In this document: positions 47,097 through 58,189 of the stretch, in pieces | Numbering within the stretch: position 1 is the first letter of the stretch | Layout: each line of letters begins with the position of its first letter | Source of the DNA: Manihot esculenta | Lineage: Eukaryota > Streptophyta > Magnoliopsida > Malpighiales > Euphorbiaceae | Direction: 5' to 3' | Length of the DNA stretch: 64,000 bases | Assembly: GCF_001659605.2 (NCBI RefSeq) | Contig: NC_035173.2 | Span: 17,451,814-17,515,813 of the forward strand | Position numbers and translations under genes: made by a program | The notes under the pieces: generated by a model | What the model was told of the DNA's origin: nothing | The model's input: the letters and a program-made list of their open reading frames with translations, nothing else | Databases searched by the model: none

Positions 47097-48288
47097 TGAC
47101 TCGCGGTTGTCGAAGCCGGTCAAAAATAACCTCTACGGTTATCAACAATCTTACAACTGCAGATAGTGGTAAAGGATCGAATCCACAGAGAATTGAGTAC
47201 TTATCTATTTTTCCCAAACAAGATCAATTAGAATCAATTGAAAGCACAATTGAAAGCAAGTAGATCAAAAGTAAAGTGCAATAAAGTAAAAAAGGGGGGT
47301 TTTGAGATTGATTTGACTAACAACTATTGAAAGCAATTAAAACAGCAAGTAATCAAAATAAAAGAGGAAATCAATATGAAAAAGGTCTAGTTGAAGATAT
47401 GGATCCACTTTAGTTGTTTGGGTTGATCATTGAAACTTATATTTTCTTGATTGGTTCAATAGATTAGTTATAGGGGTGGAAAACGCTTCTCACCACCATG
47501 TCTCTCCTTATGATCAAATCAATTAGGGAACGTCCTCTAATCAATTACTAATTAATAAATTGCCAAGGAATGTCCTTGGGCCTTAGGCATCAAAACAATT
47601 GTCAATTGCATAAAGAATGAGAGAGATCCAATCCTAGCTACTCCAAGCGCATGAAGATGATGCTAGATCATACAATTCCTTAGTTTTTACACCAAGTGTT
47701 CTTAGGTCAAAATATTTCCAGCAATTACGAACTAACAATCAATTAACTTTGTAATCAAGAATCAAGTGGCCAATTTGATCAAAACAACAAAGCAATCTTA
47801 GAATTAAGCACACAATTGCATGAATATTGGACAAATCAAAAGCAAACACTTTATGTTCAGATCTCACAACCCTTTAAACAACCTTAGTTTCAACCAATCC
47901 TCAACTAGAATTTAAGGGTTTCAGCCACTCATGGCTGAACCAAAACAAAAAATAGAAGGAGAGAAGAAGGAAGGAGGAGCGGCGGTGGCACAAGGTGGAG
48001 GAGTTCGGCGGCCGAACCCTTGGAGAGATGGGGATCTTCAATTCTTGAAATCTGCCACTTCTTGTCTTCATAAGGCCTTTAAATATATCTTGGGAGGCTG
48101 CCTAGGGTTTCTTGGGTGTCTATGCATCTTTTAGAGGTTGCCCAAAGTACCCTTGGTCTTATATGTGCCTTCTATGTGCATGTGTGAAGTTGCAAAGACT
48201 TTTTGGTCTTTTAATTGCTGCCCAAGTGTGTCCAAGAAATCTTCTTCACATTATTCTTGCCACTCACGCACTAAAGAGGAAGGTGGAG

Positions 48289-48507
48289 TGTAACATCCTC
48301 TGGGCCCACAACAGTAGATATTGTCCGCTTTGGGTTCGAGGGCCTTGGCCCAGCCTTCCCCTCACGGTTTTGTTTCTAAGGGTTCACGCAAGCGTCCTTC
48401 CCCTCAAAACGCGTCTACTGTGGTCTCTTGGGGCTTGCCCTTATAAGGCGTCCCCCCTCCTTACCTCTTTCCGATGTGGGATACTTTCAATCCACCTCAT
48501 AGGGCTT
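48289..48507 (-). repeat. TRIM 3' LTR, truncated copy
   Basis: This is the left 219-bp block. It differs from 48,579-48,797 at only about three positions (for example GGGTTC versus GAGTTC and CGATGTGG versus TGATGTGG). Confidence 0.85.
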
Positions 48508-48578
48508 CTACCCCCCATAAGGCCTGAGCGTCCTCGCTCAGCACACCGTACTCATGAGGCCCAGGCTCTGATACCAAT

Positions 48579-49092
48579 TGTAACATCCTCTGGGCCCACA
48601 ACAGTAGATATTGTCCGCTTTGAGTTCGAGGGCCTTGGCCCAGCCTTCCCCTCACGGTTTTGTTTCTAAGGGTTCACGCAAGTGTCCTTCCCCTCAAAAC
48701 GCGTCTACTGTGGTCTCTTGGGGCTTGCCCTTATAAGGCGTCCCCCCTCCTTACCTCTTTCTGATGTGGGATACTTTCAATCCACCTCATAGGGCTTTGG
48801 AACAATTGGTACTCACTCTCACCAGACTATTCCCTTAAAGTGGGAGGTCAAGGGTTCGAGTAGTGGGGGAGGCGACCTAATTTCCAAAGGGAAATTTGGG
48901 CCAAATCCACTTGGGGAAGGATGCGATGCGAGAACCCAAGGGGACAAATCCTGCCAGGAACCCGTGAGGGTGAATGGATGTTAAGAGCTGTTCACGACGC
49001 CAGTGGAAAGCTCGAGGTGGCACGAGGCCAGGTGAGGGATAGCCCTGGGCCGTGAACGGTAACAGTGCCGGTGAAAGGGCCGGGCTGTTACA
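48579..49092 (-). repeat. TRIM 5' LTR
   Basis: This is the full-length LTR, with TGTAACAGCCCGG at its minus-strand start. Part of it (48,838-48,860) contains GGGTTCGAGTAG, resembling a pol III B box, but I see no convincing A box. Confidence 0.75.
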
Positions 49093-49504
49093 TGGAGCCT
49101 CTTTTGAATTTTGAATGTGCATGGCATGAAGTGGAAAACATGTGATCTTCAAGATTTGGCTTCTTGAATAAGGAATAAGCAGTTTGGGGGGACTTTCGGC
49201 TGCCTAAGCTTAGTTTCGGAGGCTGGACTTTCGGCTCTGGAGCAAACTTTCGGCCGCCGAAGGTGCCGCCGAAGATGGTTGAGTTTCAGATCTGGACGAG
49301 GCTTTCGGCCGCCAAAGGTGCTTCCGAAGGTGGCTTTTCCAGATTTGGCACTTTTTGGCAGTTTTAAGACCATTTTCTCTAGATTGTCTCTTTACACCTA
49401 ATATCTGCAAAACATGATTAAAATCACAAAATTAGGTAGAAAAGGTGCAAATAAACATCAATAAGGTCATGATAAAGTGGACTAAAATATGCTCTATCAC
49501 CCTC

Positions 49505-49970
49505 CGGCCTCTAGCTCTGGCGGCCGGCTCATCTTCCCTAGTGGCCCCTCCGCTTCTTTCTCCTATTCTTCGACTACTCTATTGGTGGATTTGGTAGTTG
49601 AAGGTGGATTGGGTTCAGTAGCATTGAACCCTTCAGCTACAGGGGGTATGTTTAATGGGGTGTTAAGACCCCTCTGTTGCAACATCTGTCTCAGCAAGTG
49701 GGTAGTGTTTTATAGCTGAAGAGCCATAGCTTGGAGTTCTTGGTCAGACAAGGTGGTTCTGGATACATTCCCTGCCGAGCTCGGTGAGGGATTAAACAAC
49801 ATGGGTGGTTGGTTTGAAGGGGTTGTGGGACTAGAAAATGAGAACTGTTGATCGTATTGAGCAGAGTTTAGGTCATTTGGGGTGTTACTGGTATGGTTTT
49901 CGTTGTGGTTTGTCATGTGGATCTCAGTGGGTATTGTGGAAATGGAACTCCAGTGATGAGAAGATCTCAT
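49505..49970 (-). pseudogene. Gag N-terminus of the Tat element
   Basis: The ATG at 49,970 lies six bases downstream of the primer site region and opens MRSSHHWSSISTIPTEIHMT, a polar Asn/Ser/Pro-rich start to about 49,710. The remainder up to the solo LTR at 49,499 is Ser/Pro/Gly-rich and broken. Confidence 0.65.
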
Positions 49971-49976
49971 TCATTT

Positions 49977-49991
49977 CCACAGACGGCACCA
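49977..49991 (-). promoter_or_regulatory. Primer-binding site of the Tat element
   Basis: The minus strand reads TGGTGCCGTCTGTGG, two bases inside the 5' LTR. It resembles the TGGCGCCGTCTGTGG-type site of Tat-lineage elements and differs from the initiator-Met site of the CRM-type elements in this window. Confidence 0.8.
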
Positions 49992-49993
49992 AT

Positions 49994-50445
49994 TGATGTT
50001 CTGAGATCCAGAAAATAGGGTTTACAGTGTGATTGTAAGCTTGGCCTGGGAAGATCACGTCTTTCCCGCTTTATTCCTTCTTCCTTGTCCTCTAGTGATG
50101 CATAACTGCCACCCTGCTATAGTGCCACTGTCCCTATCACTCAGACCCGTACGTACGGATGTGGCAGCGTACCCCTCTATGTCAGGCGGCCAATTAATTC
50201 CCTCCAACGCGCATGCTGATAGGGCTGTGAGGTAGCTGGACCTGCTCTCCTACCTTCCATCACATCACCGACCTAAGTTATCTTCTGGTGGACCTGCGCG
50301 TGGGGTCAGTTTGGCCCGCCTTAGTCATGGGCTAGAGCATGCGATGTTGGCCCGGTTTGCTTTAGAGGGTCCTGATGGGCTTTGGGCCTATGTTCTTCTC
50401 CAGGGCCCAGCCTCACCCCGGGTGCAAGAAGCCCGATGGTCATCA
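49994..50445 (-). repeat. 5' LTR of the Tat element
   Basis: This 452-bp LTR is the same length as the 3' LTR but differs at several dozen positions by eye. The insertion is thus clearly older than the elements in the tandem array. Confidence 0.88.
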
Positions 50446-50450
50446 ACTCT

Positions 50451-50804
50451 AATTAATTGAACAAAACATATACACAAATCTCATATTTTAAATTTTTCTA
50501 ATCAAACACGTGGTAATATTTGGATGCACTAAACTGATATGAGGAAATGTGCTTTTAAAATTATTTCGAATGTACTTAAACTATGACATGAGATGCTCTG
50601 ACTACACATCACATATGTATGCAGTGCTATAAAGTCTCAAAATCAAGCTTAACGGAGCATGCAAAGAAGTAAGTCATAATTCTAGATCTTTTAAAAAAAA
50701 ATAAGAATCATGTATTCTAACTTAATCACAAGTACTTAATACGTTCTGAACCGTACCATAAACTTCCATAGGAAACATACTTATTAGCAATTTTCCTCAT
50801 GAAG
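50451..50804. other. No gene recognised
   Basis: This is AT-rich DNA between the Tat element and LHCB debris. Nothing recognisable is seen. Confidence 0.55.
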
Positions 50805-51320
50805 ACATGGCCATTGACCATGAGCTTAAGGGCAAAGGGGAGAGCTTCACCGCCTTTTTAGTGAGCGGGAGGAGAGGGCCATAGTTAATCTAGTGGTATA
50901 TGAGTTGTGTAGTGGAAGCGGTGGGTGGAAAAGGGAAGAGAGTTCCAATGGGTATTAATAGAGGGGTGGAGATGGATTTTCTTATCTTGGTGGAATCTAT
51001 GTTCAGGATTTCGTAAGAGTTTCTTCTTATTGTGGGATATCTAAATCTGTCATTTTATTAGAAGTAGGTTTTGTTTGTTTATTCTTATTCATCCTACTTG
51101 GCACCCTTTAGATCACCAAGTTCTTAGATCTATTTATTGCCCAATAACGAATCTGGGCATTTAATGTTTAGATTGATCGACAGATATTTTGATAAATTTT
51201 CACATTAAGGAAAAAAATGATTCCTTTTAGAGATATAATAAATCTTTTTGAAAGATGTGATGTGAACATGGATTGGAAAGTACTAGAATGAATGAAAAGG
51301 CCCCTTATAATATTTCACTA
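50805..51320 (-). pseudogene. LHCB 5' end and promoter relic, copy B
   Basis: On the minus strand, AVKLSPFALKLMVNGHVFMR (about 50,855-50,798) is the end of an LHCB plastid transit peptide. It is interrupted upstream by extra sequence. The DNA upstream on that strand is a diverged duplicate of the region at 36,080-36,525 and retains ATAAG boxes near 50,980. No mature domain follows on this strand. Confidence 0.7.
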
Positions 51321-51345
51321 ATCCAAAACTTATTAAAATTTAGTT

Positions 51346-51660
51346 CAGGTAGTGTTGATGGGTGCCGTTGAGGGGTACATATTTACCGGTGGACCACTCG
51401 GTGAAATGAGATTAGAAAACCCAATCTACTCAGGTGAAAGATTTGACCCATTGGGTTTGACTGATGACCCAGAAGCATTTATTGGGCTCAAGAATAGCAG
51501 ATTGGCTATGTTCTCCATGTTCGGGTTCTTTGTTCATGCCATTGTAACATGAAAGAGATTGTTGGAGAACTTGGCGGCCACTTTTCTAATTCTGTTAACA
51601 ACAACGCCTCGATTTATACCACAAATTTCGTCCCTGGAAAGTGGAGAAAAATCTTGAAAT
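51346..51660 (+). pseudogene. LHCB1/2-type C-terminal fragment
   Basis: The plus strand reads [20 protein letters not shown], then [13 protein letters not shown] and [19 protein letters not shown]. This is the third membrane helix of the light-harvesting antenna protein of photosystem II. A TGA replaces the conserved glycine codon after AIVT. The tail VNNN...TTNFVPGK follows, in frame, to about 51,640. Several codons of the KVKEIKNGRLAMF region are lost. It lies opposite in strand to the 5' relic at 50,805, so the original gene has been broken and rearranged. Confidence 0.82.
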
Positions 51661-52049
51661 ACAAGAGCCGCTTCTTGGAGTATTGAAACGAAAAATCATA
51701 TTATAATGTTAAAAATTGTACTAGACCAAACTTAATTTACATCTCCAGTTTGATTTTAATTATTCACTAAAAATTATTTTAAAACCGTGCTGTACTAAAA
51801 CTAATTCTACATATATTATTTTTCTATAATTTTTAAATATATTATATACTATAAATATTTTTTTTTATTTATTTTTATACACTAATATCATAATTTGTGT
51901 GTATATCTATATTATATATAAAAGTGATAAAAAACGGAAAATAATGGAATTGTCCATAATACTTTTGAGTTTTTAAATTATTTAAATAGTTGATAATTTT
52001 ATTTTTTAAAATTTAATTTTTAAAATAGACGATAATTTTATACTTTATA
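51661..52049. other. AT-rich flank, no gene
   Basis: There is simple A/T-rich sequence only. Confidence 0.6.
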
Positions 52050-53180
52050 TTAATTTTAATTAATTAAGAAAAATTTTAAAAAGATATATAAGATATAATA
52101 ACATCAGAAAAATTTTAAAAAGATATATAAGATATAATAACATCAAAATTTTTAAAATAAGGATATAAATTAAATGGTAATTTTATTATAGGTAGATTAG
52201 TATAAATTATTTAATATTATACTATAATATTATTATTATAAAATTAGATCACATAATAAAATTAATATAAAAATAATTTTTTGAATATTTATAAAAGTAT
52301 GAAGTTAAATATTTTTATAAATATATAGGGAAAAAGTTTATTTATTAATAATTAACTAAATAAATAAATAAATAATATTTGCAGTTTATACTTTTTATAA
52401 TAGCATATTATTAATTTTAATTAATTAAGAAAAATTTTAAAAAGATATATAAGATATAATAACATCAGAAAAATTTTAAAAAAATATATAAGATATAATA
52501 ACATCAAAATTTTTAAAATAAGGATATAAATTAAATGGTAATTTTATTATAGGTAGATTAGTATAAATTATTTAATATTATACTATAATATTATTATTAT
52601 AAAATTAGATCACATAATAAAATTAATATAAAAATAATTTTTGAATATTTATAAAAGTATGAAGTTAAATATTTTTATAAATTTTTTGAATATTTATAAA
52701 AGTATGAAGTTAAATATTTTTATAAATATATAGGGAAAAAGTTTATTTATTAATAATTAACTAAATAAATAAATAAATAATATTTGCAGTTTATACTTTT
52801 TATAATAGCATATTATTAATTTTAATTAATTAAGAAAAATTTTAAAAAGATATATAAGATATAATAACATCAGAAAAATTTTAAAAAAATATATAAGATA
52901 TAATAACATCAAAATTTTTAAAATAAGGATATAAATTAAATGGTAATTTTATTATAGGTAGATTAGTATAAATTATTTAATATTATACTATAATATTATT
53001 ATTATAAAATTAGATCACATAATAAAATTAATATAAAAATAATTTTTTGAATATTTATAAAAGTATGAAGTTAAATATTTTTATAAATATATAGGGAAAA
53101 AGTTTATTTATTAATAATTAACTAAATAAATAAATAAATAATATTTGCAGTTTATACTTTTTATAATAGCATATTATTAT
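52050..53180. repeat. Three tandem AT-rich repeats, 361-405 bp
   Basis: Equivalent bases TAATTAAGAA start at 52,061, 52,422 and 52,827. The second unit is longer by an internal 44-bp duplication around 52,640-52,725. Units are almost identical. Each contains two copies of a shorter GATATATAAGATATAATAAC motif and an (AAAT)n tract. It is about 85-90 percent A+T by eye. Confidence 0.9.
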
Positions 53181-53692
53181 TTTATCGTATAGAATATAAT
53201 AATTATTATTAAATTTAATTAAAATTATTGTATAAATAAAATTATAAATTTAATAGAACACCTCTTTATATTATTTTTAATTAGTATTATATATTTATTT
53301 TATATAAATAAGTATATAAATTATGTTTTAAATTCAAAATATACCATTTATTTTTAATTAATATTATATATTTTTTGAATATTTTTATAATTTTGTATAT
53401 TAAAATTTTTTTATTATAAATAGTTTTTCCTAATCAATTTGAGATTCATTTTTTGAACTTCTAGTCTCTCATTTCTATTATATCATTTTAGTCAAACGTT
53501 ATTAGTTAAAACGTTTATTTATTCATAATAATTTAGTAAATGTTTTTATTTTTATTTATTTTTATTGTTTATTTAATATGAAGTTAAATTTAATTAGTGG
53601 GAATTAAAAATTCAAATGAAATAAAAATTTAAAATATAAATTTACTATTATTTAATATTTTAGTCTAATTATTTTTTAAAATTTATTATGTA
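53181..53692. other. AT-rich stretch with no gene
   Basis: Nothing is recognised. It ends at the next LTR. Confidence 0.6.
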
Positions 53693-54132
53693 TGATGACC
53701 TGAGATCCAGAAAAATAGGGTTTACAATGGTTGAGTAAGCTTGATCTGAGAGGTATATACTCCTCTCCTTTTATTCTTTTTTCTTTTGTCCGCTAATGGC
53801 GTCTAACGATTTTGCTGCTATTAGGCCACCTGTCTCTGTCATACGGATACGTACGTACAAAGTGTCAGGCGTCTGCTTCATGCTGAATGGCCATTTAATT
53901 TTCCCAAGGGCACGCGTGTAAACAAACCTATTAGGTGAACGGGCCAGTTATTCCCTCTCCTGCTAGGCTTCATAACCGAGCTGAGGAGTGAAGAGGCTGA
54001 GGCTCAAAGGAGGCCTAATTTTAAGGTCAAATGGTCTGGGCTAGCCCATTTAAGAGGTTTCGTGAACCTTGGACTAGAACTGTCATCATGGGCTTGGCCT
54101 CGTATTGGAGTGGTGAAACCCAGCGGTCATCA
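53693..54132 (-). repeat. 3' LTR of the second Tat element
   Basis: It starts TGATGACCTGAGATCC and ends GCGGTCATCA, about 440 bp. It shares the CTGAGATCCAGAAAA start with the LTR at 37,735 but is only loosely similar further in. The adjacent minus-strand purine tract is GAGGAGGTAAAGGGGCA. The partner LTR is not in the window. Confidence 0.82.
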
Positions 54133-54373
54133 ATTGCCCCTTTACCTCCTCATCAGTTATTACATGAATGATGAGAGGGTAAATACCGAGAACCCATTAT
54201 AATCGCGTGGCCTGAGGACCGTCCCCCTTAAAACGTCTCTTCTTCTCTTTACTGTTTCAAAATTCAAATTTTCTTAGCCTTCACAGAACTTTTGTTCTTC
54301 TCTGTTCTCTGCGCGTTTCGCTTGCTCTGTCCCTCTGCCCCCATCGTTTTCAAGGTACGCTTTTTACTTCACT

Positions 54374-57312
54374 ATGGATAGCCCAAAGCTTCCTGATGTC
54401 ATTAATCAAGAGTCTAGCATTACTCCGTCCACCCTAAAAAATTTCTTTTCTCGGGAGTATCTAGATACCCTCTTTTCCATATCCGGGCTCCCTATCGGAA
54501 TGAGAGGATCATCCTTCCCGATCCTCCTCCCTCTGGTCTAATCGACTCTCAGAGGGACCGCAGTTTGGTCTTTTTTGTCAAACAGCGAGAGTATGGTTTA
54601 ACCTTTCCCTTTTTCCCTTTTTTCATCGAGGTCTTCCGGTATTTTGGGATAACCCCTCGGATGCTGACTCCTAATTCCATTCTATTCATGTGTTCATTCG
54701 AGTCTGTTTGCCTGAGCTGGGGTTCACACCCACAGCGTGTCTATTTGTTACCTTCTTTCGGCTAGTCAAGGCGAGTCATGGCTTTTACTATTTTGCCCCC
54801 CGCGGAGGGCTGTCCATATTTTCGGGTTACAAGGACTCAATAAAAGGCTAGGTAGAGGGGTTCACAGTGGTAGAGCTGAAAAAGGACTCCGGGTTGTCTT
54901 GGGAGGTGGAGCTTTCCTGGGAGGATGTCCCTCTAGGCTGCAACGATCTACCCCAACTAAGCCTTTCTAAACAAGTCGGGTACCTTCGACTGACTTCTGT
55001 TGAGAAGAAATATGACATCGAAAAATGCATGTTTGTGTCTAGTCTTCAAGACTGCAGGGATGCGGGTATTTCGCTTCGTTTAATTGCTTTGTTTTTCTCT
55101 TCTTGATTTTCCTCGAATGGTTTTTTAACTTGTTTGATTTTGGGTCTCTGTAGCTTCTCAAGTACCTATAAGACAAGATCAAGCCTCCCAAGAATTTCAC
55201 TCTGTCTCGGGAGAGCATGAAAGCCGCCCTGGACGCTTTTTGAGCTGGGAGGTCCATGTCTGAAGCTACTTAGGAGGTGGCCCTGGTCATTTCCTCTAGG
55301 TCGGCTGGCCGATCTATTGCCCCAGCTCCAGTTCCATCTCGAGCTCCTAAGCCGAGCTCCCGGGGCGTTAGGGCCTCCAAGCCGTCCAGCCGCAGCAAGT
55401 CTATCTCTCTTCTCCGATCTCCCCAGGCCTCCAGATCCCAACAGGCCTTTATTGTGAGAACGGAGGTTGTGCCCAAGATGACTGACAAGCCAGTTGAGGA
55501 CCTGAGGCTTGCAAGGGCGGAGGCTGCTCCTCCATCTTTTAAGGATGCCCCTGAGGAGAGGTTCGAGGTCCTTCCAATAGAAGGGGGGCTCCCGACGGTG
55601 AAATGGAGGTCGTCTCGACTGGTGATGGTGTCCAAGAAGCTGGTGCTGAGGTCACACCTGTCAATGAGAGGGTCCCTAAGGAAAGGGTTAAATCCGGGTC
55701 AGTTGATGTTGTTCCTCACCGGAAGAAGACCTCGGCTGCCAGCGAGGTTGTTGCTAAGGAGGCTGCTAGCAAGCGAGCTCTTCCTTCTGATGCTCCTACT
55801 TCGGCCCCTGACACCAAGAAGTCTCGGGCTTCTAAACAACCAGGCCCAACTTTGCCTCCTCTTGAGAAAGAGAAAACTCCCGTGGTGCCCTTGCTCTCTG
55901 CCCCAGACAACGAGATTTTGAATGCAGAAGACATTACTCATCAGTCTCCGGTGAGCGCTGTTGCGGAGGTGCTACAGGAGCGTATGTTTGGAGGAGTTAC
56001 TGAGGCTTTAGACCCTCGTTTTCTTGCTCTCACTGGTCTTTTGGCCAGCTCTACTTGAGAGCAGGTAGCGTTCCGGTCTCAGACTCGAGGGGAGCTCGGA
56101 GACACAATTAGGGAAATACTCCTCATGGTAAGTTGTACTCTTTGCCTTTGGTTCTTCTTTTGATTTTCATTGTCCATTATCTTAACTGTTCTCTCTTTTC
56201 ACTAGGTGATGGGCCTCTTTATGGAGGTGGACACCCGTGATCAGTCTCTCCGGGACACGGTGGATCGCCGGATTGAGAAGGCGCGCCACGAGGAGAACGT
56301 TGCTGCGACCAATGATGCCCAAGGCCATCTTGCTGCGGCCCAAGAGCATCTAATGACTCTACAAGGGGAATTTTCTTATACCCTAGATGCTCTCAAGAGG
56401 GCTGATGAGAAGACAACCGCAGCAGAGGCTCACCGTGATGAAGTCTTGGAGCAGCTGTCCTCCCTGGAAGAGGTCCGACGGGAGAGGGACGAGGCTGTGG
56501 GCCAAAGAAATGAGGCCTGGCGTCAGTATGAGGGGCTGAAAGCGAACTATGAGGGGGCTCAGGCCCGCTATGATACCGTGATGGCTCAAAGAGATGAGGC
56601 CCTGGTGCGGATAGTCGTTCTCGAGCAGGAGCTGAGCAAGCGTGTTGATAATCTTAAAGACCTAAATTTGGCGGCAGAGGAGTCAAAGCTTTAGAATCAA
56701 TAACTCTGCCAAGAAGTCAAGGCTTTGGAAAAGAGGTGTTCAGCCCTGCTTGAGGATGCCAAGCTTGCTGAAGATAGGGTCCAGTTGGCGTGTGAGAAGC
56801 GCCTGTAGGAATATAAGGGGTCTGCTGAGTTGAGGGCGGAGATCGATCAGGCCTGTGAAGATCGCCTTCAGCATTACCAGGATTCTCCCGAGCTGAAAGC
56901 AAAGATAGAGGAGGCCTGTGAGGCACGGCTTGCGGAGTTTAAGGCTTTTGATGAGCTGAAACACGAGATATGGAACAGGGGTTTCCCCATGTTTGCCTCC
57001 GGGTTCAATCGGGGCCTGAAGGAAGCCAGGGATGCCCCCTCCACCCTACTAGCTCAGCTCCGAGCCCCTGAAGTGGATTATGATGGTGAGGAGGTGTGCT
57101 ATGGGAAGGATGACATCCCTCTGCCTAAAGGAGCTTCTCGCACTGCAACTGGACCTCTTGAAAGGGATGTCAAGCTTAAGGGAGGGGATGAAAGAGAAAG
57201 CAGCGAGTCTAAAGAGAGCGATGCCAAGCCTAAGGGAGAGGATGTCGAGTCCCAAGGAGAAGATACTGGACCCCGGGGAGGGGAGGTAGTGCCTTTCGTG
57301 GGTACTGGGTGA
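54374..57312 (+). pseudogene. Antisense ORF of the second Tat element (gypsy-type transposon protein plus coiled coil)
   Basis: The ATG at 54,374 opens MDSPKLPDVINQESSITPST, with NFFSREYLD next. The frame shifts, then SLVFFVKQREYGLTFPFFPF and VFRYFGITPRMLTPNSI match the putative gypsy-type transposon family. Next are FAPRGGLSIFSGYKDSIKG, ELSWEDVPLGCNDLPQLSLS, and intron-like gaps at about 55,067-55,152 and 56,128-56,205. A Ser/Pro/Ala-rich basic linker follows. At 56,206-57,312 there is a long Glu/Ala-rich coiled coil (QEHLMTLQGEFSYTLDALKR; three ACEARL/ACEDRL-like repeats) and an acidic tail. Stops at 54,850, 55,241, 56,056, 56,692 and 56,806 kill it. The function of this protein class is not established. 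Confidence 0.75.
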
Positions 57313-58189
57313 TCAGAGCAGGAGGGCACTGGGCTTCCCAAGGACAGTAGTATAGGTGACAATGTAAATAGTGATGTAATTAGTGATGTAAGTCCTCTAC
57401 GGATAATCTTTCCTCCTATAATTTTAGATGATTAAATAAAGTTGTAATTTAGTTTTCTTTTGTTTAATGAGATCTGGCTTTTGTTGGTGTTTACACTTGA
57501 ATTATTTTTGCTTTTGTCTGTTTTTCTGGTTCTACTGAGCTGCTTAACCTATTAACAGTCTAACCTGCTAAGGGTCTAATTTGTTTCTCCTATCAGTAAG
57601 CTTTTTCTGGCTTGATTTACCTTAAGGATAGAAGCTCTTAGGCCATATGTTCACTCAGTAATTTTTCAAAGAATTCAGTTATACTAGGCTGACCAGCCCC
57701 GTTACCAATCTTTCCTCCCTTGAGTTAATCCGGGCTGGAATTTTAGTGGTTGACTAAACTTCTAACTTGTGAGTTTTTCTGATTTTGCAAAGGCGTTCTT
57801 GTTTTTTATTCCGCTGATTCATCAGTAACGCGAGCTCAGGCGTATAATTTTCATATAATCAAAGTAGGTTAGATCATGTACCTTCTTAGTATGATGAGCT
57901 TGTCTTCTTGGTTTTGTTTTCTGTCCTGTGTTGAGTGGAGTTGGGGTTGTGGCTTTGCTCGTCTACTCATGCCTTCGATTTCCTCTTGTTTTTTGGGTTA
58001 GAGGGAATTTGTAACTTCTATTTTGCCATTCGGCTTTCTTGAGTTTGGCTCTTCCCTCGCTTAGTTCTTCCGAGCTCAGATCTGTGTATATCAGCTCGGG
58101 GTTCAGCCTTTTTAGGCCCGCTTTGTTCCTTTCTGATTTTCAGACTTGCTTGAAGTTTTGAGCCTTTTTCGCCTGACCACCATTTCGAG
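57313..58189. other. Spacer between convergent antisense ORF and integrase
   Basis: No gene is seen. There is AT/T-rich sequence after the ORF with AATAAA near 57,435 as a possible polyadenylation signal, then a C/T-rich segment. Confidence 0.55.

Larger units (their letters stand above)
48289..49092 (-). mobile_element. TRIM (short non-coding LTR element), asymmetric
   Basis: It is flanked by the 5-bp duplication TGGAG (48,284-48,288 and 49,093-49,097), starts TGTAACATCC and ends CTGTTACA. A 219-bp block occurs twice (48,289-48,507 and 48,579-48,797). Between the blocks the minus strand has TGGTATCAGAGCC (complement of 48,564-48,576), an initiator-Met primer site directly beside an LTR end. 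The right LTR would be 48,579-49,092 (514 bp), while the left one keeps only its terminal 219 bp. It has no coding capacity. The CCCTTATAAGG stretch is a plausible promoter element. Confidence 0.85.
47097..49499 (-). mobile_element. Solo LTR (about 1.6 kb without its nested TRIM)
   Basis: It begins TGACTCGCGGTTG and ends GCTCTATCA, with the 5-bp duplication CCCTC (47,092-47,096 and 49,500-49,504). No protein motif is seen, so it is probably a solo LTR. On the minus strand it starts TGATAGAGCATATTTTAG, and I call minus the likely orientation. A TRIM is inserted at 48,289. The same LTR family starts at 63,045 and runs off the window. Confidence 0.8.
37735..50445 (-). mobile_element. Tat-lineage Ty3/gypsy element with antisense ORF, decayed, with nested insertions
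   Basis: Terminal 452-bp LTRs (37,735-38,186 and 49,994-50,445) and the 5-bp duplication ACTCT (37,730-37,734 and 50,446-50,450) define it. The coding strand is minus: 5' LTR, primer site, gag, protease, RT, RNase H, a second RNase H, integrase, 3' LTR. A plus-strand ORF lies between integrase and the 3' LTR. Dual RNase H and an antisense ORF at that place are known features of the Tat lineage. Its LTRs differ at many positions. All frames are broken. Two solo LTRs are inserted, at 40,777 and 47,097. Confidence 0.88.

Noticed and set aside
48838..48870. tRNA-derived SINE (B-box-like GGGTTCGAGTAG)
   Set aside because: There is no convincing A box, no poly-A or T end, and the sequence lies within a TRIM LTR bounded by TG...CA and a 5-bp target duplication.
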